Of a stretch of DNA of 8,333 nt, positions 1-6,916 are shown one piece after another. Source of the DNA: JAVZLQ01 sp049700035 (GTDB taxonomy: Archaea; Thermoproteota; Bathyarchaeia; Bathyarchaeales; Bathycorpusculaceae); NCBI GenBank assembly GCA_049700035.1, contig JBNAWC010000052.1, positions 1 to 8,333 on the forward strand. Direction: 5' to 3'. How positions within the stretch are numbered: position 1 is the first letter of the stretch; each line of letters starts with the position of its first letter. The notes under the pieces are model-generated. The model ran no database searches. It saw nothing but the letters and a program-made list of their open reading frames with translations, and was not told where the DNA came from. Position numbers and translations under genes: made by a program.

Positions 1-2
1 AA

Positions 3-59
3 GAAGCAAAGAAGGCTTACGAAAGCGTTAAAGAAGCTTTAGAACGCGGCAAAAGTTAA
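3..59 (+). CDS. C-terminal end of an unidentified protein (partial)
   Basis: An open frame enters from the left edge and stops at TAA 57-59. It shows only the last 18 residues, ending ALERGKS. The peptide is rich in Lys, Glu and Ala and would suit a terminal amphipathic helix. No family can be recognised from so little. The gene is convergent with the synthetase-acetyltransferase gene, whose stop lies 29 bases further on. The other two plus frames are closed by stops within this stretch, which supports this frame, but it could still be chance. Confidence 0.5.
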   Translation, partial: EAKKAYESVKEALERGKS

Positions 60-63
60 CTAT

Positions 64-86
64 CAAAATTTCATTTTCCTATTTTA
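64..86 (+). terminator. T-rich tract, possible transcription terminator
   Basis: The gap between two convergent genes is T-rich on the plus strand, with several runs of three to four T. Archaeal RNA polymerase commonly terminates on such tracts without a hairpin. I see no clear stem-loop. The placement fits termination of the left-edge gene, but the call rests on composition and position only. Confidence 0.25.
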
Positions 87-88
87 TA

Positions 89-2752
89 TTAGGAAAGATC
101 CATTACTATCTTAGAAGTCTCACTGTCGATGGGTTCGATTTTAAAACCTTTTTTCGTGCATAAATGAATCATTTTAACATTTTCTGGAATTACAAAGCCA
201 TAAATTGTTTTCAGCTTCATTTCCTTGCTAATCTTGATTATGTAATCAACAAGTTTTGAACCAAGACCGAGACCTTGCCACTGGTCGCCTACGACAACAG
301 CGAATTCTCCACAGTCTCTTCCAGGTTCTGAAATAACTCGTGCAACACCAATTATTTGTCTTCTATCTCCCTGCGCTTCGGCAACTATGGCCATTTCACG
401 ATCATAGTCCAGATTGCAATATCGGGTTAGGGTTTCATGTGGCATTTCCTTAATCACTCGGAAAAACCGCAGTCGCATAGTTTCCTCTGAAAGAGACTTG
501 AAAAGCTCAGCGAGCAAGACTTCATCTTCTGGTCTTATTGGTCTGAGCGTTACACAAACTCCATTTTTTAACTGCCAATTAGTAACATACTTTCTTGGGT
601 AAGGTGCTATAACCAAATGCTCATGTGACTGAATGTTCTTTGCGACCCTTTCAGCGTCTATTATTATGCGGGCGTCAACGGCCACAGCGTTGCTCCCATC
701 AAAAATTAGTGGATTTATGTCGACCTCTTTTATTTCTGGAAAATCTATGACAAGCTGCGAGAACTTTACTAAAATTTCTTCAAGAACTTTTGCGCCAGAC
801 GGAAACTCGCGTGACAGACGCGAATATATAGCGGTTCTTTCCATGAGGCGCCTAGCAAGAACCAAATTTAAGGGTGGAAAACCAATGCTTATGTCTTTTG
901 CAACTTCAGCCGCCACTCCACCCATCCCAAAGACAATAACGGACCCGAATTGTGAATCCTTTTTTGCGCCTATTAGCAGTTCATAGCCCCTCTTCTGAAT
1001 CATAGGCTGGACGATGATTCCTTGAAACTCAGCCTCTGGATTATAATTTTTAACTCTTTCAGCTAACTCGTCGAAAAAAGTTTTTACTTCTGCTGGCGAC
1101 CAAACGTTTAGGATTACTCCCTCAACCCTTGATTTGTGGGTTATCTGTGGCGAAACTGCCTTCATGACGATTGGATACCCAATTTGGGAAGCAGAAACTT
1201 CCGCCTCTTCAGAAGTTTTTGCAAATAAGGTTTTTACCGTCGGAATTTTGTAGGCCTCAAGAAACTGCAAAGACTCGTAGACGTTTAGAACTTGTCTTCC
1301 CTCTTCAAAAGCCTTTTTCAAAACTTCCTTGAGAAAAGCTGGGATTGAAAATTCTATTGGAAGCTCCTCTGGAGTCTGATACAAAAGTTCAAGGTTCTGC
1401 GTATAACTGTACATGTACATGAAAGTGGAGACAGCCTGCTCTGGAGTTGTAAATGCTGGAACCCGATTTTTCTGCAGCATGCGCCTAGCCAGTCGGCAAC
1501 CATCTTCGCCAAGAAGCGAAGCCAAAATGGGCTTTGAAGTCTTTTTCGATGCTTCAATGATTATCTTCGCAATCGTTATGGGGTCTGTTGCTCCCTGAGG
1601 CGTGTAAATAATCAAAAACCCGTCGCTGTTCGGGTCTTGCAAGCAAATTTCAATGACTTTTCTGAATCTTTCTGGCGTGGCTTCTTCAAAAACATCGATG
1701 GGATTGGATATGCTGCAGTAAGGTGGCAAAACCTCCCTTAAAGCCCTAACCGTTTCATTGCTTAGACTTGCAAGTTTTCCGCCCTTAGCGATTAATGTAT
1801 CTGTTGCAATTATTCCTGGTCCTCCAGCGTTAGTAATTATTGTGAGGTTTGGACCTTTCGGGTTTGGCTGCATCGCTAATGCCTCTGCGCAGTTGAAAAG
1901 GTCATTTAGCGCTTCCACACGCACTATTCCGGCTCGTCTAAAAGCGGCATCGTAAACAGCGTCGTCTCCGCATAACTCACCAGTGTGAGAGAATGTTGCT
2001 TCCGCGCTTTCACTGAAGCGCCCAGCCTTGACGACGACAATCGGTTTGGCTCTTGCAAAGCCTCTTGACGCACTCATAAATTTACGTGCATTCTTAATGC
2101 ATTCCAGATAGAGCACTATACTTCTTGTTTGTGCATCTGCTCCAAAATAGTCAATTAAGTCTCCAAGGTCAACGTCAAGCATAGAACCAGTGGATACAAC
2201 GGCGCTGAAGCCTATGTGTGCATCAAAAGCCCAGTCTAAGGCGGATGCGCATAAGGCTGCACTTTGCGAGATGAAGGCTATTTTTCCTGGAAGTGCCGCT
2301 TTGTTCGCGAATGTTGCGTTTAACCCTATTTTTGGCCGCATGACTCCGAAACTGTTTGGTCCGATTATGCGCAGTCCGTACTCGTTTTTAAGTTTGAGAA
2401 TCTGCTTCTCGATTGCGCCCCCGCTCTTTTCGGTCTCTTTATAAATGGCTGAGATGATTATAACTCCTGAGACTCCAGCTTTTCCGCATTCCTCCAATAT
2501 TTGAGGAACCGTGTGTGCTGGAGTTGCGATTATTGCAAGGTCTACATGCCACGGAATCTTTAAAATGCTCGGATAGGCTTTAATTCCCTGCACTGTGGAC
2601 TTGAAAGGATTAACGGGATAAACAACTCCTTGATAGCCGACGCCGACTAGATTTCGGAGAAGTTTCGCGCCAACAGAGCCCTCTTTATCACTTGCGCCTA
2701 TGACCGCAACACTTTTTGGGTTAAAAATTTTGTCAAGGTTTTCTGTGCCCAC
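89..2752 (-). CDS. ADP-forming acyl-CoA synthetase fused to a GNAT acetyltransferase (Pat-like)
   Basis: The protein is about 887 residues if started at GTG 2752. Domains in order are a CoA-binding Rossmann domain (about 9-140, with PKSVAVIGAS), succinyl-CoA-ligase-like domains (about 155-450), an ATP-grasp domain (about 478-700) and a GNAT domain (about 735-887). The SHTG motif carries His256, the residue phosphorylated in ADP-forming acetyl-CoA synthetases. The ATP-grasp part has His539, GMGG (609-612) and DINPL (678-682). The GNAT part has Glu816, a candidate general base, and the acetyl-CoA loop QGLGLG from 826. Architecture and length match the bacterial protein acetyltransferase Pat/YfiQ. 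Likely activities are acyl-CoA/ATP interconversion, protein lysine acetylation, or both; the substrate is unknown. An in-frame ATG at 2788 adds 12 residues. I prefer GTG because a strong Shine-Dalgarno precedes it and the protein then begins where Pat does. It lies downstream of asparaginyl-tRNA synthetase on the same strand. Confidence 0.9.
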   Translation of the reverse strand: MGTENLDKIFNPKSVAVIGASDKEGSVGAKLLRNLVGVGYQGVVYPVNPFKSTVQGIKAYPSILKIPWHVDLAIIATPAHTVPQILEECGKAGVSGVIIISAIYKETEKSGGAIEKQILKLKNEYGLRIIGPNSFGVMRPKIGLNATFANKAALPGKIAFISQSAALCASALDWAFDAHIGFSAVVSTGSMLDVDLGDLIDYFGADAQTRSIVLYLECIKNARKFMSASRGFARAKPIVVVKAGRFSESAEATFSHTGELCGDDAVYDAAFRRAGIVRVEALNDLFNCAEALAMQPNPKGPNLTIITNAGGPGIIATDTLIAKGGKLASLSNETVRALREVLPPYCSISNPIDVFEEATPERFRKVIEICLQDPNSDGFLIIYTPQGATDPITIAKIIIEASKKTSKPILASLLGEDGCRLARRMLQKNRVPAFTTPEQAVSTFMYMYSYTQNLELLYQTPEELPIEFSIPAFLKEVLKKAFEEGRQVLNVYESLQFLEAYKIPTVKTLFAKTSEEAEVSASQIGYPIVMKAVSPQITHKSRVEGVILNVWSPAEVKTFFDELAERVKNYNPEAEFQGIIVQPMIQKRGYELLIGAKKDSQFGSVIVFGMGGVAAEVAKDISIGFPPLNLVLARRLMERTAIYSRLSREFPSGAKVLEEILVKFSQLVIDFPEIKEVDINPLIFDGSNAVAVDARIIIDAERVAKNIQSHEHLVIAPYPRKYVTNWQLKNGVCVTLRPIRPEDEVLLAELFKSLSEETMRLRFFRVIKEMPHETLTRYCNLDYDREMAIVAEAQGDRRQIIGVARVISEPGRDCGEFAVVVGDQWQGLGLGSKLVDYIIKISKEMKLKTIYGFVIPENVKMIHLCTKKGFKIEPIDSETSKIVMDLS

Positions 2753-2761
2753 TCCTGAAAG

Positions 2762-2771
2762 CTCCTCCTCC
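2762..2771 (-). promoter_or_regulatory. Strong Shine-Dalgarno deciding the synthetase-acetyltransferase start
   Basis: GGAGGAGGAG read on the minus strand lies 9 nt before GTG 2752. It falls inside the frame that would open at ATG 2788. Together with a TATA-like element just upstream of that ATG, it suggests that the 12 codons between the two starts are leader, not protein. Confidence 0.5.
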
Positions 2772-2786
2772 AAAAGAAACTCCAGC

Positions 2787-2802
2787 ATATAGTATATATG
2801 CT
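2787..2802 (-). promoter_or_regulatory. Candidate TATA element for the synthetase-acetyltransferase gene
   Basis: The minus strand reads GTAAGCATATATACTA here. An archaeal TATA box usually lies about 26 nt before the transcription start, which would put that start near 2768, just ahead of the Shine-Dalgarno and GTG 2752. Read-through from asparaginyl-tRNA synthetase, whose stop is at 2831, is an alternative or additional source of transcript. Confidence 0.35.
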
Positions 2803-2830
2803 TACTAACTTTTTAATGTTCTGAAATTGG

Positions 2831-4120
2831 TTACGGGTAGAATCTCCGTATAGTCCTCGGGAATGGGATAGCGTCTATTATGTTTTCGAGGTCAAGCATC
2901 CATGTTAGGAGTCTCTCCAACCCCATTCCAAAACCAACATGTGGAACAGTGCCATAACGCCGTAGGTCAATGTACCAGTCGTAATCCTCCTCTTTTAATC
3001 CCATTTCTCTAATTCTCGCGATTAAAATGTCCTTGTCGTCTTCTCTTGCGCCGCCAGTTGAGATTTCTCCTATGCGCGGAACGAGTATGTCTGTGGACAA
3101 CGCTATTTCGGGTTTGTCTCTACGCGTTTTACAGTAGAAAGCCTTTATTTGCTTTGGATAGTCGTATATAAAGAATGGTTGCCCAAAATCTTCAGCTATA
3201 GCCTTTTCCTCATCATAACCCATGTCTTCGCCCCACTTTATTGGAAAACCTTTCGCGTTTAGCCTTTCAATTGCCTCAGTGTAAGTTATTCTTGGAAGCG
3301 GCGTTTTTATGGCGGTTAGTTTTGAAACGTCAGCGCCTAACTCCTCAATTCCCTTTTTGCATCTTTCAGCTGCGCCGTGGCAAATGTAGGCTAAAAGGTC
3401 TTCTTCCAGATGCATGAGGTCATTCATATCCGCGAATGCTTGTTCGGCTTCTATGTGCCAGTATTCTGTCAAATGCCTTATTGTTCGGCTTTTTTCAGCC
3501 CTAAAGGATGGGGCGACACAGTACACTTTTTCAAGGGAGTAAATCAAAACTTCAAGGTAAAGCTGGGCGCTTTGCGTTAGGTATAGGTTTCTGTCAAAGT
3601 ATTTTAAGCCGAAAAGCGTTGAGCCGCCTTCACATGCACTTGTTATAAACATTGGCGGGGAAACCTCGATAAAATCTGATTGCTTGAAGAATTCATGTGT
3701 AAGCCTTAACACTTCGCTTCGCACTCTCATTATCAAGTTCATACGTCTGCTGCGAAGCCAAAGATGGCGGACATCACGCAGAAATTCTTCGCTTTTGTCC
3801 TTCGTTATCGGAAAGACTTCAGCCAAACCAATTATTGAAAGGTTTTCAACAGAAATTTCATATCCTCCTGGTGCACGCTTGTCTTGTTTAACCGTGCCTT
3901 CTAGGGTAAGCGAGGACTCTATTGTTATTTTTCTGGCGTTTTCCCACGCTGAAGTTTCCTTTTTAACTGTGCATTGAATGATGCCAGTTGAATCGCGTAC
4001 TACGAGGAAAATTGTCTGTTTTTCTTCGCGTTTGCGGTAAACCCATCCTCTAATCGCCACTTTCTCGCCTACATATTTTCCTTCCAAGATTTTCTGTATT
4101 GGGACAAATTCCATCGGCAT
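2831..4120 (-). CDS. asnS: Asparaginyl-tRNA synthetase (class IIb, archaeal type)
   Basis: This cytoplasmic enzyme of 429 residues charges tRNA-Asn with asparagine using ATP. An N-terminal OB-fold anticodon-binding domain (about 18-100, with VAIRGWVYRKR) precedes the class II catalytic core. Motif 1 is around 150-157. Motif 2 is FRAEKSRTIRHLTEYWHIE (206-224), the AsnRS form rather than the FRAEEHNTTRHLNE form typical of archaeal AspRS. Motif 3 is GFGMGLERL (396-404). Length and colinearity match archaeal AsnRS of about 430 residues. One oddity is the active-site segment EISTGGARE (352-360), where archaeal AsnRS usually has EIIGGSQRE; the variant resembles the AspRS form. The start could also be the second ATG at 4114; no strong Shine-Dalgarno separates the two. 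The gene is divergent from the CDF transporter and lies upstream of the synthetase-acetyltransferase, from which its stop is 42 bp away counting to ATG 2788 or 78 bp counting to GTG 2752. Confidence 0.93.
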   Translation of the reverse strand: MPMEFVPIQKILEGKYVGEKVAIRGWVYRKREEKQTIFLVVRDSTGIIQCTVKKETSAWENARKITIESSLTLEGTVKQDKRAPGGYEISVENLSIIGLAEVFPITKDKSEEFLRDVRHLWLRSRRMNLIMRVRSEVLRLTHEFFKQSDFIEVSPPMFITSACEGGSTLFGLKYFDRNLYLTQSAQLYLEVLIYSLEKVYCVAPSFRAEKSRTIRHLTEYWHIEAEQAFADMNDLMHLEEDLLAYICHGAAERCKKGIEELGADVSKLTAIKTPLPRITYTEAIERLNAKGFPIKWGEDMGYDEEKAIAEDFGQPFFIYDYPKQIKAFYCKTRRDKPEIALSTDILVPRIGEISTGGAREDDKDILIARIREMGLKEEDYDWYIDLRRYGTVPHVGFGMGLERLLTWMLDLENIIDAIPFPRTIRRFYP

Positions 4121-4163
4121 CAGACTCTCTTTTACTGCTGTTAACGGTTAGTCTCTTTTAGGG

Positions 4164-4190
4164 CTTAAAGAATTTAAGCATAAATAAATG
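4164..4190. promoter_or_regulatory. AT-rich core of a divergent promoter region
   Basis: The 108 bp between the divergent starts contain one strongly AT-rich block. On the plus strand, CATAAATAA (4179-4187) lies where a TATA box would give a start near 4209 and a leader of about 20 nt. On the minus strand, CTTAAATTC in the same block would give a start near 4149 and a leader of about 29 nt for asnS. A further plus-strand candidate, CTTAAATC at 4211-4218, would favour the internal ATG at 4250. These are assigned by position and composition only. Confidence 0.35.
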
Positions 4191-4228
4191 TGTAGCGCCA
4201 ACGCACAACTCTTAAATCTCTCTGGTTC

Positions 4229-5623
4229 ATGCGATATAAACGAAGAATAATGCAGAACTCCTTGGAAAAAACTCGCAAATTGAGGGTTCTTAAACTTTCA
4301 ACAATCGCCATATCAAGCGTTGTTCTTGTCGAAGTAATTTTAGGCTTAGCCGTTTCCAGTCTAGCCATCTTAAGCGATGGGCTTCACGCTTTACTTGACG
4401 CATTAGCCACCTTTGGACTTTTCTTTGCAACCCGCGAAGCCCTAAAACCACCAGACGCAGAACACACCTATGGACATGAAAAGTTTGAATCTTTAGGTGG
4501 ACTTACGGGCGGCATGGTTTTAATAGGAATCGCCTCACTGATAATTTATGAAGCTGTTCAAAAGGTTGTTGAAAACCAAAACTACATAAACTTTAATTTC
4601 CAGTGGGCGGGTTTTTTGGCTATAGGCTATACTTTTTGCATTGACTTTTTCAGGGTTGGAATACTCTCAAGAGCTATTCAGCAACAAAGCTCAACGATTA
4701 AAGTTGGGTTTTATCATGCCATCGCAGATTTAACCTCGACAATAATCGCACTACTAGGATTTGGACTCGCAACCCAAAGAATTTATTACGGGGACGCCAT
4801 AGCCTCAATAATTCTAGGCGCCATGTTAATTTATTTAAGTGCAAAATCACTTTGGAGCAGCGGAATGGAGCTAAGCGACGCCATATCAAAAGACATTGTG
4901 GAAAAAGTTCGAAGGGAAATTTTGGGCATAAACGGCGTATGTGGATGCGAAGGATTAAGGGTTAGAAAAGCCGGAGCAAAGACCTTCATCGAAGCCACGT
5001 TGAAGGTTCCAGAAGACATGAGCCTAGAAGAAGCGCATGCGCTGGCATCAAAAATTGAGGATAACATTAAAGCTTCTCTTGGAGAAACAGAAACAACAAT
5101 CCACGTTGAACCTTTAATGGAAAAAATCAAAACTGAAAACCTCGTGGAAAAGTTGGCGTCAGAGGTTGAAGGCGTAAAAGAAACACATAAGATAAGTGCA
5201 GTGCGCATGGATGGAAGGCTTTACATAACCTTGCATGCGAGGGTTGACCCGAAACTTTCAGTTCAAGAAGCACATGAAATAGCTGAGAAAATCGAAGACA
5301 AAATAGATGGGGAAATAAGCGAAGTTGAAAATGTAACTGTTCACATAGAACCGTACAACGCAAGAAAGGGCAAAAAATCAGAAGTCAATGAGAAAGATAT
5401 TGAAAAGGTAATTTACGAAACAATGGAGGAGTTTCCGCAAGCTTTGCGATGTAAACGCATAGTGACCTACGTTGCTGGAAATAGGCGTTACATAAGCATA
5501 GACTGCAGTTTCGCAAAACAAATCTCGATAGAAGAGGCGCATAAAATTGCTTCAAAAATAGAAAAGAACGTGAAGAAATACTTTAGAGAAGCAACGGTAA
5601 CGGTTCACACAGAACCAGATTAA
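4229..5623 (+). CDS. Cation diffusion facilitator (zinc-type) with three tandem C-terminal domains
   Basis: This membrane transporter of 464 residues would export a divalent metal, probably in exchange for protons. Six hydrophobic segments span about 21-207. The intramembrane metal site has H53xxxD57 in TM2 and H163xxxD167 in TM5, the arrangement associated with Zn(II) in this family. D76 and H83 in the conserved GHEKFESL region match the second site of E. coli YiiP. Three copies of the cytoplasmic ferredoxin-like dimerisation domain follow, at about 222-295, 302-375 and 388-463. Each has an S(L/V/I)xEAH segment and ends in a VH-x-EP-like motif (IHVEP, VHIEP, VHTEP). Most CDF proteins are about 300 residues with one such domain. 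ATG 4250 (residue 8) is a possible alternative start. The stop overlaps that of the convergent kinase gene. Metal specificity is inferred. Confidence 0.92.
   Translation: MRYKRRIMQNSLEKTRKLRVLKLSTIAISSVVLVEVILGLAVSSLAILSDGLHALLDALATFGLFFATREALKPPDAEHTYGHEKFESLGGLTGGMVLIGIASLIIYEAVQKVVENQNYINFNFQWAGFLAIGYTFCIDFFRVGILSRAIQQQSSTIKVGFYHAIADLTSTIIALLGFGLATQRIYYGDAIASIILGAMLIYLSAKSLWSSGMELSDAISKDIVEKVRREILGINGVCGCEGLRVRKAGAKTFIEATLKVPEDMSLEEAHALASKIEDNIKASLGETETTIHVEPLMEKIKTENLVEKLASEVEGVKETHKISAVRMDGRLYITLHARVDPKLSVQEAHEIAEKIEDKIDGEISEVENVTVHIEPYNARKGKKSEVNEKDIEKVIYETMEEFPQALRCKRIVTYVAGNRRYISIDCSFAKQISIEEAHKIASKIEKNVKKYFREATVTVHTEPD
4892..5617 (+). repeat. Three tandem coding repeats of the CDF cytoplasmic domain
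   Basis: The approximate units are 4892-5113, 5132-5353 and 5390-5617. Anchors repeat in register: the EAH histidines are residues 270, 349 and 438, and the C-terminal VH histidines are 292, 372 and 460, so the period is about 79 then 89 residues. The helix after EAH is closely similar in all three (ALASKIEDNI, EIAEKIEDKI, KIASKIEKNV). Linkers of 6 to 13 polar residues separate the units. The copies have diverged well beyond recent duplication. Confidence 0.85.
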
Positions 5624-6216
5624 GAATATTCAAATGAGCCTTCGCTTTTAAGCGTCTCCAAAATTTCCTTATGCACATGTTCAACTGGTTTATCAGCATC
5701 CAATATTTTCCAGTTGCCAACAAAGGCTAATGCGAGTGCCTTCTGCCTAATCTTCCCAAGCTTCTCTAAACTTTCAAACATTTCACGTCTCTTGCGCGAC
5801 TGCAGTATTCGCTTGTAGGCTTCTTGTGGGCTTACGTCTAAAAAGAACATGAAATTGGATTTTGGAACCCACAAAGCGAAAAAGTGATAGGCAATTTTAT
5901 GTATTGGTGATGGAAGATAGGCTGTTCCCATTAAGTATCTGACGAAGATTATGTAATCGTATTTTTGCCATGAATAGCGCATTATCGACCGTATAACGTC
6001 AAGCATGTAAAAAACTGCGGAGGCTAAATGGGCGCCTTTTCCATGCTGGTAAAGGAATTGTCTAGCTTTGGCTCCGAAAAAATTGTCGTTTGACGGGTGG
6101 ATGCGAAGAAAAACCGACTTTTTAGATGATTCCAAAAAATTACGGAGCATTACCGCTTGAGTGCTCTTGCCAGACGCGTCCAATCCGTCGATGACTATGA
6201 AAACCAATCTAGACAT
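5620..6216 (-). CDS. Thymidylate-kinase-like P-loop kinase with altered substrate site
   Basis: This soluble protein of 198 residues (ATG 6216) belongs to the thymidylate kinase fold. It has an early beta strand and P-loop GLDASGKST (11-19), a LDVSPQEAYKR segment (126-136) matching the TMPK LDVxPE strand-helix, and a LID-like stretch RKRREMFE (141-148). Two hallmarks are changed. The DR(Y/H) motif reads VRY (92-94). By eye against E. coli Tmk, FYAAR becomes FYMLD, so the Arg that contacts thymine is Asp73. ATP-dependent phosphoryl transfer is likely, but dTMP may not be the substrate. A TTG at 6234 would extend it by 6 residues; the ATG is preferred because it directly precedes the fold and overlaps the upstream stop by 8 nt, implying translational coupling. 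It is the last gene of the operon after UbiA and the polyprenol kinase-like protein. Confidence 0.8.
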   Translation of the reverse strand: MSRLVFIVIDGLDASGKSTQAVMLRNFLESSKKSVFLRIHPSNDNFFGAKARQFLYQHGKGAHLASAVFYMLDVIRSIMRYSWQKYDYIIFVRYLMGTAYLPSPIHKIAYHFFALWVPKSNFMFFLDVSPQEAYKRILQSRKRREMFESLEKLGKIRQKALALAFVGNWKILDADKPVEHVHKEILETLKSEGSFEYS

Positions 6217-6916
6217 CCCATCCCAAAAGCACAAGCGTTAGAACGCTTAAGAGCGGCACTGTCAAGTTGTCAAAGCCTAACGGTGAGATGCCCTCAACAA
6301 CCGTCGCAATTATAGCCACAATAAACGCGCCTAAAATTTTGTCAAGAAAAGAAATGGGATAAAGTGTTGAAAAGAAAGCTAGGCTTAAGGCGTAACTTGA
6401 AAAGCTAAAAAGGAACATGGTAATCGACCCTTCGATGCTCTTGTTCGCCAAAAGCCTAAACTTTGTCTTGCCATACTTTTCGCCGATAATTGATGCGAAA
6501 GCGTCACCGTAAGCCATTGGCAAGATGCCAGCAGACATCACATAAGGCTTTGAAGCAAAGAAAAGAGCCAGAACTGTGTAAGAAAAAGCGTAATAAACGA
6601 GTCCAAGATGATGGCCTTCCTCTGTTATGCCAACAAGTCCCTTCATCTTTTCGCTTGCAAATTTAAGCGGAGAGTATGGCGAAGCTAAAAATGTAACAAG
6701 TATGAAGGGTGCTGCGACAAGCGTTGGATAAATGTTCGACGTGAAAAAGGGAATTACGAAGGGCAAGTTGCCAATCATCACATGGAGGAACTTGCGTGGA
6801 ACCTTACGCGATACGTGCAAAAAGCCATCAAGTTTGCTGGAAACTACTATTATAAGTCCAATGTAAATGTAGCAAACTATCATCAAAAGGATGTTCCACA
6901 AAACTTCATCAACCAT
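6209..6916 (-). CDS. SEC59/VTE5-family polyprenol (dolichol/phytol) kinase-like membrane protein
   Basis: This integral membrane protein has 235 residues and several hydrophobic helices. Family marks are RKVPRKFLHVMIG near the N-terminus (38-49), YGDAFASIIGEKYGK (136-150) and NKSIEGSITMF (158-168), which together resemble the nucleotide-binding region of dolichol and phytol kinases, and a C-terminal VEGISPLGFDNLTVPL (207-222). Members phosphorylate isoprenoid alcohols, in known cases using CTP (yeast Sec59, plant VTE5); relatives include CTP-dependent cytidylyltransferases. The substrate here is unknown; geranylgeraniol or dolichol are candidates. I take ATG 6916, which overlaps the UbiA stop as TGATG and has GGGAG 7 nt upstream. 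A longer frame opening at 6970 would run inside UbiA and is not supported. Its tail overlaps the downstream kinase start by 8 nt. Confidence 0.85.
   Translation of the reverse strand: MVDEVLWNILLMIVCYIYIGLIIVVSSKLDGFLHVSRKVPRKFLHVMIGNLPFVIPFFTSNIYPTLVAAPFILVTFLASPYSPLKFASEKMKGLVGITEEGHHLGLVYYAFSYTVLALFFASKPYVMSAGILPMAYGDAFASIIGEKYGKTKFRLLANKSIEGSITMFLFSFSSYALSLAFFSTLYPISFLDKILGAFIVAIIATVVEGISPLGFDNLTVPLLSVLTLVLLGWDV

Noticed and set aside
633..986. Plus-strand open frame of 117 codons
   Set aside because: It lies wholly opposite the synthetase-acetyltransferase, whose ATP-grasp and GNAT motifs are clear. Its translation shows no domain and looks like an antisense shadow.
2831..4120. Aspartyl-tRNA synthetase or AsnRS-related asparagine synthetase instead of AsnRS
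   Set aside because: Motif 2 is the AsnRS form, and the full N-terminal anticodon-binding domain is present, which the asparagine-synthetase paralogue lacks.
4831..5208. Minus-strand open frame of 125 codons
   Set aside because: It is antisense to the CDF gene, across the end of the membrane part and the first repeat. The translation is Ser/Phe-rich with no recognisable motif, while the plus strand encodes repeated conserved domains.
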